DNA of 64,000 bases, from NCBI RefSeq assembly GCF_049674955.1, contig NZ_CP187232.1, positions 8,308,001 through 8,372,000 of the forward strand, read 5' to 3'. The notes below the pieces were generated by a model that was not told the origin of the DNA, made no database searches, and worked only from the letters and a program-made list of their open reading frames with translations. How positions within the stretch are numbered: position 1 is the first letter of the stretch; the number at the start of each line of letters is the position of its first letter. The translations under genes and the position numbers were made by a program. The DNA comes from Sphaerisporangium viridialbum (GTDB lineage: Bacteria; Actinomycetota; Actinomycetes; Streptosporangiales; Streptosporangiaceae). This document shows positions 8,022-16,495 of this stretch, one piece after another.

Positions 8022-9365
8022 TCAAAGGGCGTCGAGGAAGCGCGCGGCGATGGGGGCCGCGGCTCCCGCGCCGCCGTGCTCGATGAGCACCGCGAAGGCG
8101 AGGTCGCCCCGGTAGCCGACGAACCAGGCGTGGTCCTCCCCCGAGGCGGCCGGCGCGGTGCCGGTCGTGCCCGAGACACCCTCGGGCAGCCCCGACGGGG
8201 CCGCCGTCCCGTCCGTCACGACCGCCGTCATCATCGAGCGCAACGGGGCGAGCACCTGCGGCGGCAGCTTTCTCGGCTTGGGACGCCCGTCGGTCTCCAG
8301 CCGTCCGACGGCGTCCTCCGACATCAGCCTCGGCGGGCGCCATGTGCCGTTCTGGACGGCGGCGGCGGCCAGCGCCATGCACAGCGGGGTGGCCCGCATG
8401 GAGTTCCGCCCGATGGCGTCCGCACCCGGCTCGTCTCCGACCCCGGCCCGCCGCACGGTGCCGCAGACCCCGCCGAGGCCGGACTTCAGCTTCCCCCCGA
8501 ACCCGAACTCCTCCGCCTCCTGCCCGAGCCTCTCGAAGGCGGCACCCGGCGGATAGGGCTTGTAGAAGGCGCCCTGGCCCGGCAGCCGGTCGGCCACGGC
8601 CAGCACCTCCCCCGTGGACGGCCTGACCGCGACGATGGCGGCGGGATCGGCGAGGCCGTCCATGGCCCGCGCCGCCGCGGCCTGCGTCCACCAGTCGAGG
8701 GTCGTGCGGAACGTCCGCACGGCGGCCTGGCGGAACACCACGAGCCGCCGGGACTTCCCCGTTGAGGACACCGCCTCGATCGCCCACCCCGTCGGCGGAT
8801 CCACGTACAGGTCGTCGACCTTGCCGGTGAGATCCTGGAAGTACCTCTCGGCCCCGCTGTCGTGGGGCAGCGGCTTGCCCTGCCGGGTGAGCAGGTCGGT
8901 CCCCGGCACGGGGATCTCGGTCATGCGCAGCCGCTCGTTCGCCGCGAGCCCGGGGTGGAGGGTGTCGGGCGTCCAGACGACCTTCCACCCGCCGTCCCTG
9001 ACCGCGAGGTGCAGCACGGAGGAGAACCTCCACTGTCCCAGTTCCCCGATCTGCCTCGCCCCGTCGAACGGCATGTCGGCGGACTGCTCGCTCCGCCGCA
9101 CGACCGCCCCGGGCGTCAGCCTGACGGACAGGATCTGCAGGTCGGTGCTGAGGCGCCGGTGCTGGTCCAGGAAGTCGGGCGGCGGGGACGCGACCAGCTT
9201 GCGCATCTCGGCGAGGTTCTCGGCCGCCCAGGCGTCGAGGTACGCCTGGCCGGTCGCCTGGGGGCTTCCCGTGACCCGGCGCGAGTCTACGACCAGAGCC
9301 ACGAGCGCCGCCGCGACGATGACGAGACTCACCACGACCAGAGCGAGCAGTCCTCGGCGGCGCAT
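8022..9365 (-). CDS. Degenerate penicillin-binding protein (pseudo-transpeptidase) with NTF2-like N-terminus
   Basis: 447 aa. An N-terminal anchor helix (residues ~4-28) is followed by an NTF2/MecA_N-like domain (hallmark WTPDTLHPGL) and a PBP transpeptidase fold. Where active relatives have PPGS-x-F-K, this protein reads PYPPGAAFERLGQEAEEFGFG (~272-292). The SxxK Ser and Lys and the following segment that normally carries the SxN motif are gone, as if deleted in frame. The KTG motif reads SGTTGTA (~398), so the Lys is lost too. The rest (TPLCMALAAAAVQNG, AWFVGY) is well kept and the frame is intact, arguing for a retained non-catalytic role rather than decay. The start at 9365 is preceded by GGGAGA. 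Confidence 0.8.
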   Translation of the reverse strand: MRRRGLLALVVVSLVIVAAALVALVVDSRRVTGSPQATGQAYLDAWAAENLAEMRKLVASPPPDFLDQHRRLSTDLQILSVRLTPGAVVRRSEQSADMPFDGARQIGELGQWRFSSVLHLAVRDGGWKVVWTPDTLHPGLAANERLRMTEIPVPGTDLLTRQGKPLPHDSGAERYFQDLTGKVDDLYVDPPTGWAIEAVSSTGKSRRLVVFRQAAVRTFRTTLDWWTQAAAARAMDGLADPAAIVAVRPSTGEVLAVADRLPGQGAFYKPYPPGAAFERLGQEAEEFGFGGKLKSGLGGVCGTVRRAGVGDEPGADAIGRNSMRATPLCMALAAAAVQNGTWRPPRLMSEDAVGRLETDGRPKPRKLPPQVLAPLRSMMTAVVTDGTAAPSGLPEGVSGTTGTAPAASGEDHAWFVGYRGDLAFAVLIEHGGAGAAAPIAARFLDAL

Positions 9366-9427
9366 ACGGTTCTCCCAAGAGTGCCGGGTATGGCACATCC
9401 GGATATATCAGAAGCAATGGAGATCGT

Positions 9428-10279
9428 GTGGGCAAGCGCAAGGCGGAGGCGACTCCCCTGCCCGGCCGCTACCCGGTGGACTCGGGCGAAGTGGAGCTCC
9501 TGCGCGACCTGGACCGGCCGAACGGCTGGCTGCTCAGCATGGCGGGGGTCCCCCAGTCGTACGTGGACCTCGAGGATCCCACCTATCTGGACTTCGAGTA
9601 CGTCCGGCTCATGGCCGACGTCATCGACGCGATCGAGGAGGGCCCGCTGGACGTCGTCCACGTGGGCGCCGGGGCGTGCACGCTCCCCCGGTACATCGCG
9701 GCGGTCAGGCCCGGCTCCCGTCACATCGTGGTCGAGCCCGACGCCATGCTCGTGCAGCTCGTCAGGGACCAGCTCCACCTGCGGTCCGTGCCCCGGCTGA
9801 AGGTGCGGGTGGCCGACGGCCGCTCGGCCGCCGCGGGCCTGCACGACGCCTCGGCCGACCTGTTCATCCTGGACGCGTTCAGCGGCGCGATCATGCCGCT
9901 CGACCTCGCGACGGCCGAGTACATGGGCGACGTCGCCCGCGTGCTCAAGGACTCCGGCACGCTGCTGGTCAACATCGCCGACGGCAAGGGGCTGGCCTTC
10001 GCGCGCCGCGTCGTCGCGACCGTGCGCGGCACGTTCCGCCACGTGGCGCTGATGGCCGAGCCCGGCGTCCTGCGCGGGCGGCGGTTCGGGAACCTCATCG
10101 TGGCCGCCTCCCCTGCGCCGCTGCCCCTCCAGGACCTGATCAGGAAGGCGGCGGGCGGCCTGACGCAGGCCCGGTGCGTCTACGAGGACGGGCTGGTGAA
10201 CTTCGTCGCGGGCGCGGCCCCGATCAGGGACGGCGACTCCGTGGTCTCCCCGGTGCCCCCGGCCGCCCTGTTCGAGTGA
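9428..10279 (+). CDS. Spermidine-synthase-like methyltransferase-fold protein
   Basis: 283 aa with a class I Rossmann fold of the spermine/spermidine synthase superfamily: motif I DVVHVGAGACTLPRYIAA, acidic residue at the end of beta-2 in HIVVEPDA, and DLFILDAFSGAIMP where true synthases have an Asp-containing gatekeeper loop. Actinomycetes carry many such proteins that are not proven polyamine enzymes; it could be another aminopropyl- or methyltransferase. It starts at GTG 9428 with only a weak ribosome site, is divergent from the pseudo-PBP gene and converges on the aldolase gene. Confidence 0.75.
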   Translation: MGKRKAEATPLPGRYPVDSGEVELLRDLDRPNGWLLSMAGVPQSYVDLEDPTYLDFEYVRLMADVIDAIEEGPLDVVHVGAGACTLPRYIAAVRPGSRHIVVEPDAMLVQLVRDQLHLRSVPRLKVRVADGRSAAAGLHDASADLFILDAFSGAIMPLDLATAEYMGDVARVLKDSGTLLVNIADGKGLAFARRVVATVRGTFRHVALMAEPGVLRGRRFGNLIVAASPAPLPLQDLIRKAAGGLTQARCVYEDGLVNFVAGAAPIRDGDSVVSPVPPAALFE

Positions 10280-10295
10280 GCCGGGCCCTGCCTGC

Positions 10296-11087
10296 TCAGT
10301 CGAACAGGTCGGGCTCCGCGCCGGTGATCTGGTCGTAGAGCGGCTGGAAGTTGATCCAGCCCACCAGGTCGTTACCGATCTGGCCGTGGGTGAGCTTGGC
10401 GTTCTCGTGTGAGATCGGCACCACCTGGCCGGCCGCCTTGGCCAGCAGCTGCGCCTGGGACGAGCGCTCCATGGTGATGAACCACCAGGCGGCGGCGTCC
10501 ACCGAGTCGCCGACCGTCAGCAGGCCGTGGTTGCGGAGGATGACGGCCTTGTGGGAGCCGAGGGCCCCGGCGATCCGCCGGCCTTCCTCGGTCTCCAGCA
10601 CCACGCCGGTGTAGTCGTCGAACAGGCCGTGGTCCTCGTAGAACGCGCACGCGTCCTGGGTCAGCGGTTCGAGCCGCTGCCCGAGTGACGAGAGCGCCTT
10701 TCCGTACACCGAGTGGCTGTGCGCGGCGGCCACGGCGTCCGGGCGGGCCTGGTGGACCATGGCGTGGATGGCGAACGCCGCCTGGTTGACGTGGTAGCGG
10801 CCCTCGACGACCTCCCCACGATGGTTCACCAGGATCAGGTCGCTCACCTTGACGTGCTTGAAGCTCATCCCGAAGGGGTTGACCCAGAAGTGGTCGGGGT
10901 GCTCGGGGTCGCGGGCGGTGATGTGGCCGGCCACGCCCTCCTCGAAGCCGAACCGGCCGAACAGCCGCAGCGCCGCGGCCAGCCGCTCCTGGCGGTGGCG
11001 CCGCTCGTCCGCCACGTTCTCGAACTTCGGGGGAAGGCGGAAGGTCAACTGCTCGGCGGGCACGGGCCGCAGGTCCGAGAGGCTCAT
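10296..11087 (-). CDS. Class II aldolase/adducin family protein
   Basis: 263 aa. The fold's zinc ligands are visible in AAAHSHSVYGKAL and HKAVILRNHGLLTVGDS, plus the N-terminal VAGHITARDP and FGMSFKHVKVSDLILV. The domain is shared by fuculose-phosphate aldolase, ribulose-phosphate epimerase and adducin-like proteins; no substrate can be assigned. Similar ~260-aa proteins with the RFGFEEGVAGHIT stretch are usually annotated only to family. It is convergent with the spermidine-synthase-like gene (16-nt gap). A start ATG at 11087 follows a GGAG-type site. Confidence 0.88.
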   Translation of the reverse strand: MSLSDLRPVPAEQLTFRLPPKFENVADERRHRQERLAAALRLFGRFGFEEGVAGHITARDPEHPDHFWVNPFGMSFKHVKVSDLILVNHRGEVVEGRYHVNQAAFAIHAMVHQARPDAVAAAHSHSVYGKALSSLGQRLEPLTQDACAFYEDHGLFDDYTGVVLETEEGRRIAGALGSHKAVILRNHGLLTVGDSVDAAAWWFITMERSSQAQLLAKAAGQVVPISHENAKLTHGQIGNDLVGWINFQPLYDQITGAEPDLFD

Positions 11088-11580
11088 CGGGGGGTCTCCT
11101 CATTGCCGAACTCATGTCGGTTACCCACGAGTATGCCCCGCGCCTCCGCATAGGTGAAGAGACGTGATCACCGAACACCCGCGTCCGTAGCGCCCAATAA
11201 GCACTTCAACCGCCTGACGCTTGATTAGCGGATCTGGTAAGACGCCTTTCCTCATCAAGAGTTACGACCCTAAGGGACCATGCACTTTCACGTACATCTG
11301 CACGTGCATTTGCAGATTCCAAGTGCATGTTCCGCATGTCACCCACGCCACCCGTGACCGTCGATAAGAATCAGGATAATCAGATCAAACCGGTCATTTC
11401 TCCCGATTCTCGGCTCTGTGGCGACCATCCCGAACACCATTCCAATTAATGTCCGTGCAGCTCAGAGACGTATATCGATGATCTTTCATGAAATATCCGC
11501 CATAGTTGCTGCTGCCCCATCTGCATGCCCTACGCTGTGGCCTCAGTTGGATCAACGCTATTATGGAGGCACGGCGGGAT
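11088..11580. other. 493-nt intergenic region, markedly lower in G+C
   Basis: No convincing gene. The stretch from ~11,280 to 11,560 is A/T-rich compared with everything around it. It contains TGCACGTGCA (11299-11308, a perfect 10-bp palindrome) and further GTGCAT-like words within 60 nt. It is the upstream region of the membrane protein starting at 11581 and probably carries its promoter; foreign origin is possible. Confidence 0.5.
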
Positions 11581-12153
11581 ATGACACTAACCGACCATTT
11601 AAGTCCAGAACCATCTGTAGAAGGGCCTTCGCCCGCTCCGCCGGCGACACGGGGGAATCGCGCCATAAGAGCGGCGGGCAGGCATCTCCTCGGATTCAGC
11701 AGCGGGGTCGCGGTCGCCGTCACGGCCGCCCTCGTCCTTCAGGCGATCAAGACCTGGCCCTCGGGCGTCGACGAGATAAGCATCGACGTCCCGCTGCACG
11801 GCTCCCACGCGAAGGTCACACCCTGCCTGAGGGTGAGCGGGCACGGCACCTCACGGCCCGGTACGAAGCAGGTGATAGCGGTACAGCAGACCGATGCGAC
11901 GGACAGCGCGATCACGTTCTTCACCGACGTCCGGATCGTCGGCGAGGAGTGGCAGATCACCGTGCCACTGGAAGGACCGGAGGACAGCTGGTTCCGCGTC
12001 CGGTCGGTGGTGCTCTCCACCAAGCTGGCCGACTACCTGGAATCGGTGGGGGGCAGCGTCGGCAGATCCAGGTGGATATCGCCGACGATGCCCCCCGGTA
12101 GTGCGATAACAGACTCGGTGGACGTCCAACGGGGTCCTGGTCAGATCTGCTGA
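11581..12153 (+). CDS. Unrecognised single-pass membrane protein
   Basis: 190 aa. The N-terminal ~40 residues are Pro/Ser-rich and cytoplasmic, one helix follows (HLLGFSSGVAVAVTAALVLQ, ~residues 45-64), then ~120 residues outside with a single Cys (VTPCLRVSG) and a terminal Cys. I do not recognise the family. The start at 11581 has a GGAGG 13-17 nt upstream, slightly far; an alternative ATG lies at 11563. Isolated between an A/T-rich region and a strong terminator, it is probably a single-gene unit. Confidence 0.6.
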   Translation: MTLTDHLSPEPSVEGPSPAPPATRGNRAIRAAGRHLLGFSSGVAVAVTAALVLQAIKTWPSGVDEISIDVPLHGSHAKVTPCLRVSGHGTSRPGTKQVIAVQQTDATDSAITFFTDVRIVGEEWQITVPLEGPEDSWFRVRSVVLSTKLADYLESVGGSVGRSRWISPTMPPGSAITDSVDVQRGPGQIC

Positions 12154-12169
12154 ACCCCACCGAGGGATA

Positions 12170-12211
12170 CCGGTTCTGGGTGGCGGCCTCTCGGCTGCCA
12201 CCCAGGACCGG
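12170..12211. terminator. Bidirectional hairpin terminator
   Basis: A 19-bp stem (12170-12188 with 12193-12211, two G-T wobbles) closes a TCTC loop. It lies between two convergent genes ending at 12153 and 12301 and could stop transcription from both sides. Confidence 0.75.
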
Positions 12212-12300
12212 CGCCCGTAGAGCGTACGACACCGGCACGTCGGCGTGAACCCACAGGTTTGCCGCTTTATCGGGCCCTTCGCCAGGCGTCGGCCACTGGG

Positions 12301-13080
12301 CTACCCGCCGAGGAGGCTTCCCGGGTTGGTCACGGCGGTTACCAGGCAGTAGCCGATCGGGCCCGCCGTGTCGTGCAGCGTGCAGTGGGCGGTCGCGATG
12401 CCCTCGTCGCTGAGGTGCCCGTTCGACTCCATGCCCACGTCCTCGCCGAGTGGCAGGCGGCTGAGGGTGAGCGTGTAGTCCGCGTTGATGAAGTGCAGGC
12501 CGGCCGTGCCGGAGTTGCCGAGGGGGCTGGCGAAGTCGGCGGCCAGCGCGACGCGTACAAGAGGTGAGAGCGCCTCGCCCTCGACCAGGGGATGGGTCTC
12601 CCTGAGCCACGCCCGGTTGGACCCCGGCTCGGCCCATTCGGTCAGCCGCCAGAGATCGAACGGCGGCGTCCACTCGGCAAGCGGGGGCGGGCCCAGCTCG
12701 GCCGGAGCGGGCACATCCCAGGCCGGAGTCCGCCACGTCTCTCCCGGCGGCTGCTCACCCTTGCGCAGGAGCACCGCACTGGCCCGCGCGACCACACCCT
12801 GCCCGGTACGCACGGTGGCGTCGGCCACGCGGATCCTGCGCCCCTCCCTGACCTGGACCGTCTCCACGGTCAGCGGCAGCAGGGGGCTGTTGCGGAACAG
12901 GTCGACGGTCAGCCGGGCGAAGTGGAAGTCCGGATCGCCGTACTCCACCTCAAGCGCCCGGGCGGCCAAACCGCCGAGCAGACGTCCATGCAACATGTCC
13001 GCCGACCAGGGGCTACGGGCATGAGGAGCGGGGACCAGCTCACCGTTCTTGAGCGCGAAAAACGCCCTGTCGTCTGACAT
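12301..13080 (-). CDS. Acyl-CoA thioesterase (TesB-like, double hotdog)
   Basis: 259 aa, the size of actinomycete double-hotdog thioesterases. N-terminal half: the WSADMLHGRLLGGLAARALE helix and FARLTVDLFRNSPLLPLTVE strand; C-terminal half: HFINADYTLTLSRLPLGEDV and GIATAHCTLHDTAGPIGYCL, with the Asp/Asn and Thr positions typical of the fold. It probably cleaves acyl-CoA in the cytoplasm; substrate unknown. ATG 13080 is chosen because the family starts just before the first strand. A larger frame runs through from upstream but belongs to other genes. Confidence 0.85.
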   Translation of the reverse strand: MSDDRAFFALKNGELVPAPHARSPWSADMLHGRLLGGLAARALEVEYGDPDFHFARLTVDLFRNSPLLPLTVETVQVREGRRIRVADATVRTGQGVVARASAVLLRKGEQPPGETWRTPAWDVPAPAELGPPPLAEWTPPFDLWRLTEWAEPGSNRAWLRETHPLVEGEALSPLVRVALAADFASPLGNSGTAGLHFINADYTLTLSRLPLGEDVGMESNGHLSDEGIATAHCTLHDTAGPIGYCLVTAVTNPGSLLGG

Positions 13081-13121
13081 AGAACGAGATTCTAGTGTCA
13101 CCCCTCGACGGCAAGCGGCTG

Positions 13122-13415
13122 CTAGGCGCCGTGGTCGGCGGCGATGGCGTCGATGCGGGCGGCGAGCTTGAAGTCCATGTCGGTGAGGCCGCCGGCGTCG
13201 TGGGTCATAAGGGCGATGTGCAGGCGCCGCCACCGGATGTCGATGTCCGGATGGTGGTTGAGGTGCTCGGCCTGCTCGGCCACGTCGTTCACGATGGCGA
13301 TTGCCGTCGGGAAGTCGGGGGCGACCACCGTGCGCCGGATCTCGTCGCCCTCCCTGCGCCATTCGGGCATCTCGTCGAGCCGGGTGGAAATCGCCGCGTC
13401 GTCCAACCTGTCCAT
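13122..13415 (-). CDS. 4a-hydroxytetrahydrobiopterin dehydratase (pterin-4a-carbinolamine dehydratase)
   Basis: 97 aa, the normal length. The catalytic EHLNHHPDIDIRWRRLHIAL motif is complete, including the two His and the downstream Trp, and the C-terminal THDAGGLTDMDFKLAARID is typical. It recycles the carbinolamine pterin formed by aromatic amino-acid hydroxylases; in bacteria without such a hydroxylase it may serve other pterins, and none is visible here. Its start ATG at 13415 is the only plausible one. It probably has its own promoter. Confidence 0.94.
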   Translation of the reverse strand: MDRLDDAAISTRLDEMPEWRREGDEIRRTVVAPDFPTAIAIVNDVAEQAEHLNHHPDIDIRWRRLHIALMTHDAGGLTDMDFKLAARIDAIAADHGA

Positions 13416-13505
13416 GGGATGAGTTTTTCACGCGACCGGCGAGGTTGTCGCCTGTCCGAAACGGCCGGTGCGTTTCGCGCGTCCGGCCGTTCCGGCGCGT
13501 GCGGC

Positions 13506-14057
13506 TCAGCCCCGCGGGGACAGGCGGGCCAGGTAGCCGTCGGTGACGATCCCCTCGGCCATGTGGGCGTACGCGGCGGGGTCGTCGGGGGCGTAGGTGC
13601 CAAGGCCGTCCACGTAGCGGTTGTACATGCAGAATGCCGCGGCGATGAGCACGGTGTCGTGGATCTCCACGTCGGTGGCGCCGGCCTCGCGGGCGGCGGC
13701 GACGTGGTCCTCGGTCACCTCGGTGCCGAGCCGCTGGACCGCCCCCGCGATGTGGAGCAACGCCTTGAGCTTGCCGGAGACCGGGGCGCCGTCGACGTCC
13801 GAACAGGCGTGGACGACGGTCTCCATGCCGCCGGGCAGCTGCGCCGCCGCGAAGGCCGAGTGCGAGGCCGAGCAGAACTTGCACTGGTTGAGGGTGGAGA
13901 CGTAGGAGGCGATGAGCTCGCGCTCGCCCCGCGACAACGTGTTGTCGTCACGCAGCAGGGTCTCCGCGAGCTCGCTCAGCACCCTGCCCGTCTCTGGGCG
14001 GTACTGCATCAGGCCACGGATACCCGGAGCGTCGTTCCCCAGCTCGATGTGCGGCAT
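13506..14057 (-). CDS. Carboxymuconolactone decarboxylase / AhpD-like peroxidase
   Basis: 183 aa. The AhpD-type redox motif STLNQCKFCSASHSAF has C-x-x-C followed by His three residues later, and the second helix pair contains ALLHIAGAVQRLG. Proteins of this class reduce peroxides or act as thiol relay partners. The ATG at 14057 is the first in frame. It sits alone, with no ahpC neighbour, so the electron donor cannot be guessed. The upstream hairpin at 14190-14229 separates it from the M6 protease gene. Confidence 0.87.
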   Translation of the reverse strand: MPHIELGNDAPGIRGLMQYRPETGRVLSELAETLLRDDNTLSRGERELIASYVSTLNQCKFCSASHSAFAAAQLPGGMETVVHACSDVDGAPVSGKLKALLHIAGAVQRLGTEVTEDHVAAAREAGATDVEIHDTVLIAAAFCMYNRYVDGLGTYAPDDPAAYAHMAEGIVTDGYLARLSPRG

Positions 14058-14189
14058 GTGAGCCTTCCTGGCCAGGCGGGCGGCACACCGGAAAGCCCGG
14101 CCGGTGGGCGCGCCGGCGCACGACCCTAGACGATCAGCTTTGCCCCATCTTCACCCATCCACCCGGAACGGGGAAGTGCCGGCGTAAGG

Positions 14190-14229
14190 CGACCCCGGTG
14201 GGTACGTCAGGCCGTACCCACCGGGGTCG
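14190..14229. terminator. Strong hairpin terminator after the M6 protease gene
   Basis: A perfect 17-bp stem (14190-14206 with 14213-14229) closes a 6-nt loop, 17 nt beyond the minus-strand stop at 14246. No T-tract follows, as is common for actinomycete terminators. Confidence 0.8.
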
Positions 14230-14245
14230 TCAGGGAGGGAGATGG

Positions 14246-16357
14246 TCAGATGCCCACCAGCTGGCAGGTGGCGGTGGCCTTCTTGGAGGGGTCGCTCTCG
14301 GAGGTGGCGGTGAGCTTCAGCTTCGCCAGGTGGTCGCCGCCCTTGGCGCGCTGGGCGTAGACCGGCACGAGCGCCGTCTTGCCGAACTCAAGGGTGGAGA
14401 GCTGGTTGGGCACCCAGGTGGTCCAGCCCTTGCCGCTCACCGTGGTGGCGAGGCGGTAGACGTCCGACTTGAGGTACGAGCCGACATCCTCGGGATGCTG
14501 GCCCGCGGGCGTCGCGGCCTTGCCGGTGTTCGTGATCGGGAAGCTGCAGGACGCCCACTCGGTGCCCTTGGCGACCGTGGCGCTGGGCAGCACCCTGACG
14601 CCCCGCTTCTGGGGACCGGCACCGTCCAGAGAGCGGACGGCGACGGTGTACGACAGCGTGCCCTTCTTGTCGCGCTGGAGGTCGAGCACGTAGAAGTGCA
14701 GGCGGTTGGCCTCGTCGACGTACTCGTACTCGCTGCCGGAGTCGGTGCCCGCGTGGAAGAGGGCGTCCGACAGCTGCCGGTAGTCGCCGATCGTGATCGG
14801 GACCCGCGTGCCGTCCGGCAGAACGTAGTCGGTCATGCCGATGTCCTGCGGGTTGGCGTCGATGACCCACTCGAACGGCGCCTGGTCCTGGTTCTTGGTC
14901 TTGGCCAGCAGCACTCCGGAGTCGGGCGTGAAGGAGTCGGAGCCGACCCGGTCCACGACCTCGATCGTGTAGTTCTGGTAGCCGCGGCCGTCGCACAGCG
15001 GGTCGGTCTGGATGCTGCACGCCGGGCTGAGGTCGCCGGTGCCGAGGGCGATGTTCACGCCGGACAGATCGGTCTTGCCGGGCTGCACCTCACGCGCCGT
15101 CACCCGGGCGACGACGAGGCCGGAGTCGGCCAGCGCCTCCCGCGAGAGCCGCAGGACGTTCTGCTCGTCCACCATCTCCAGCTTGATCTTGTTACGGAGC
15201 ATGTGCTGGGCGCCCATCGAGCCGCCTCCGGTGGGCGGGATCGTCCACCGGCTGTGCGGGCCGCCGGGACCGTTGAAGCTGCCCCGGCTGAGCATCTCCC
15301 AGATGCCGGTGTACGCGCGGCGCGGCGGCACGCCGAACGGGTTGTTGTAGTTGTCGCCGATGCCCAGGATGTGGCTGAACTCGTGGGCGTACACGCCCTG
15401 TCCGGAGCTCTCGGCCTGCGTGGAGGAACCACCGCCGGCGTTGGGCCAGATGGTGGACGCCGCGGCCCAGGAGGTCCAGTCCACGTACCGCGTCTTCGCC
15501 CAGTTGGGGAGGTTCGGGTCCGGCGGCCCGAAGTCGTCGGTCACCTCCTCCTTCGTGGGGAACTTGATCGGCCCGAACTCCTGCCAGGTCGACGACTCGT
15601 CCTGCCCCGCGCTGAGGTAGAAGACGAAGTCGAACTTGCTCAGCTCCGCCTCACCGGCTTCGGCGGCCCAGGCGGCGCGCCCGTCGGTGCGGATGTTGCG
15701 GTTGCAGGTGTCCCCGGCCGGGCAGCCGGTGCCGCCCTGGAACTCCATGGCGTACTCGTGGGACTTGCCGGGCATCTTGTAGGGCCCGAAGGCGTTGAGC
15801 TCGACGCCGTACCGGCCGCCGGAGTCCTCCATCCAGTACTCGTGGATGGTGTGACCCCGGTTCAGCTTTCCGGGGGTGTTGAGGAAGTCCTGGTAGAACT
15901 TGGCCACCTGGTCACGGGGGATGTCGTGCGCCTCGTTGCTCGGGTTGCCGAACACCGTGGACTTCGCCGGCTGGGTGACGACGAACGGCTGGTTCGGGTA
16001 GTCGAGCAGCACCAGCGCGCCCTTGAACGTGCGCTTGGAACCCTTGCCCGCGGGATCGGACCAGTTGGTGCCCGGGACGCCCTTGTAGTCGTCCTCCCAG
16101 GTCATGTGATCCGGGTTCTTCCAGTTCTGCGGGTCGATCGGCGTCGGGCCGCCGGGCTTGCCCTTGAACAGGGCCGCCGGCTCCTGCTCCTGCCAGGGCT
16201 GGCGCTGCGGCCAGTGATCGGCCTGCCACGGGTGCGCGGGGTCGGGCGACGGCTCCGCCGAGGCGGGGACCGCTGCCAGTCCTACCGGACCCAGCACGAT
16301 GGCTAACAACAGTACGGACAGCCGTCTTTTCCTGCGGTGAACTGACGACTCGGTCAC
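14246..16357 (-). CDS. Secreted M6 (immune inhibitor A-like) metalloprotease
   Basis: 703 aa. A basic n-region and Sec signal (LLLAIVLGPVGLAAVPASAE) are followed by an Asp/Trp-rich propeptide-like segment and the catalytic domain with zinc motif AHEFSHILGIGDNYNNP (~residues 325-341), in the M6 pattern H-E-x-x-H with a downstream Asp. A beta-rich ~250-residue C-terminal part completes it; Cys pairs suggest disulfides outside the cell. The start is GTG 16357 behind AGGGGTGA. It is divergent from the PucR regulator gene, with an 11-bp inverted repeat between them that could link its expression to that regulator. Confidence 0.88.
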   Translation of the reverse strand: MTESSVHRRKRRLSVLLLAIVLGPVGLAAVPASAEPSPDPAHPWQADHWPQRQPWQEQEPAALFKGKPGGPTPIDPQNWKNPDHMTWEDDYKGVPGTNWSDPAGKGSKRTFKGALVLLDYPNQPFVVTQPAKSTVFGNPSNEAHDIPRDQVAKFYQDFLNTPGKLNRGHTIHEYWMEDSGGRYGVELNAFGPYKMPGKSHEYAMEFQGGTGCPAGDTCNRNIRTDGRAAWAAEAGEAELSKFDFVFYLSAGQDESSTWQEFGPIKFPTKEEVTDDFGPPDPNLPNWAKTRYVDWTSWAAASTIWPNAGGGSSTQAESSGQGVYAHEFSHILGIGDNYNNPFGVPPRRAYTGIWEMLSRGSFNGPGGPHSRWTIPPTGGGSMGAQHMLRNKIKLEMVDEQNVLRLSREALADSGLVVARVTAREVQPGKTDLSGVNIALGTGDLSPACSIQTDPLCDGRGYQNYTIEVVDRVGSDSFTPDSGVLLAKTKNQDQAPFEWVIDANPQDIGMTDYVLPDGTRVPITIGDYRQLSDALFHAGTDSGSEYEYVDEANRLHFYVLDLQRDKKGTLSYTVAVRSLDGAGPQKRGVRVLPSATVAKGTEWASCSFPITNTGKAATPAGQHPEDVGSYLKSDVYRLATTVSGKGWTTWVPNQLSTLEFGKTALVPVYAQRAKGGDHLAKLKLTATSESDPSKKATATCQLVGI

Positions 16358-16427
16358 GGCGTCACCCCTAAGTCTGGGCCGGCACTCAGCGGGTGACGCT
16401 ACAGACGCTATTGACGGAGATCATCCG

Positions 16428-16468
16428 TCACCTGTAGGGACTGTTGCGGGGGTTTGTCCTACAGGTGA
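16428..16468. promoter_or_regulatory. 11-bp inverted repeat between M6 protease and pucR-type genes
   Basis: TCACCTGTAGG (16428-16438) and CCTACAGGTGA (16458-16468) are perfect inverted arms around a 19-nt spacer in the divergent promoter region. Best guess: operator for the adjacent PucR regulator, acting on both genes. Confidence 0.55.
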
Positions 16469-16495
16469 TGAAACCCGCCGCTCAGGAGGTTCTCG

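Noticed and set aside
14198..16306. 702-codon plus-strand frame
   Set aside because: Antisense of the M6 protease, whose signal peptide, HExxH and stop fit perfectly; the plus frame has no start site or motif.
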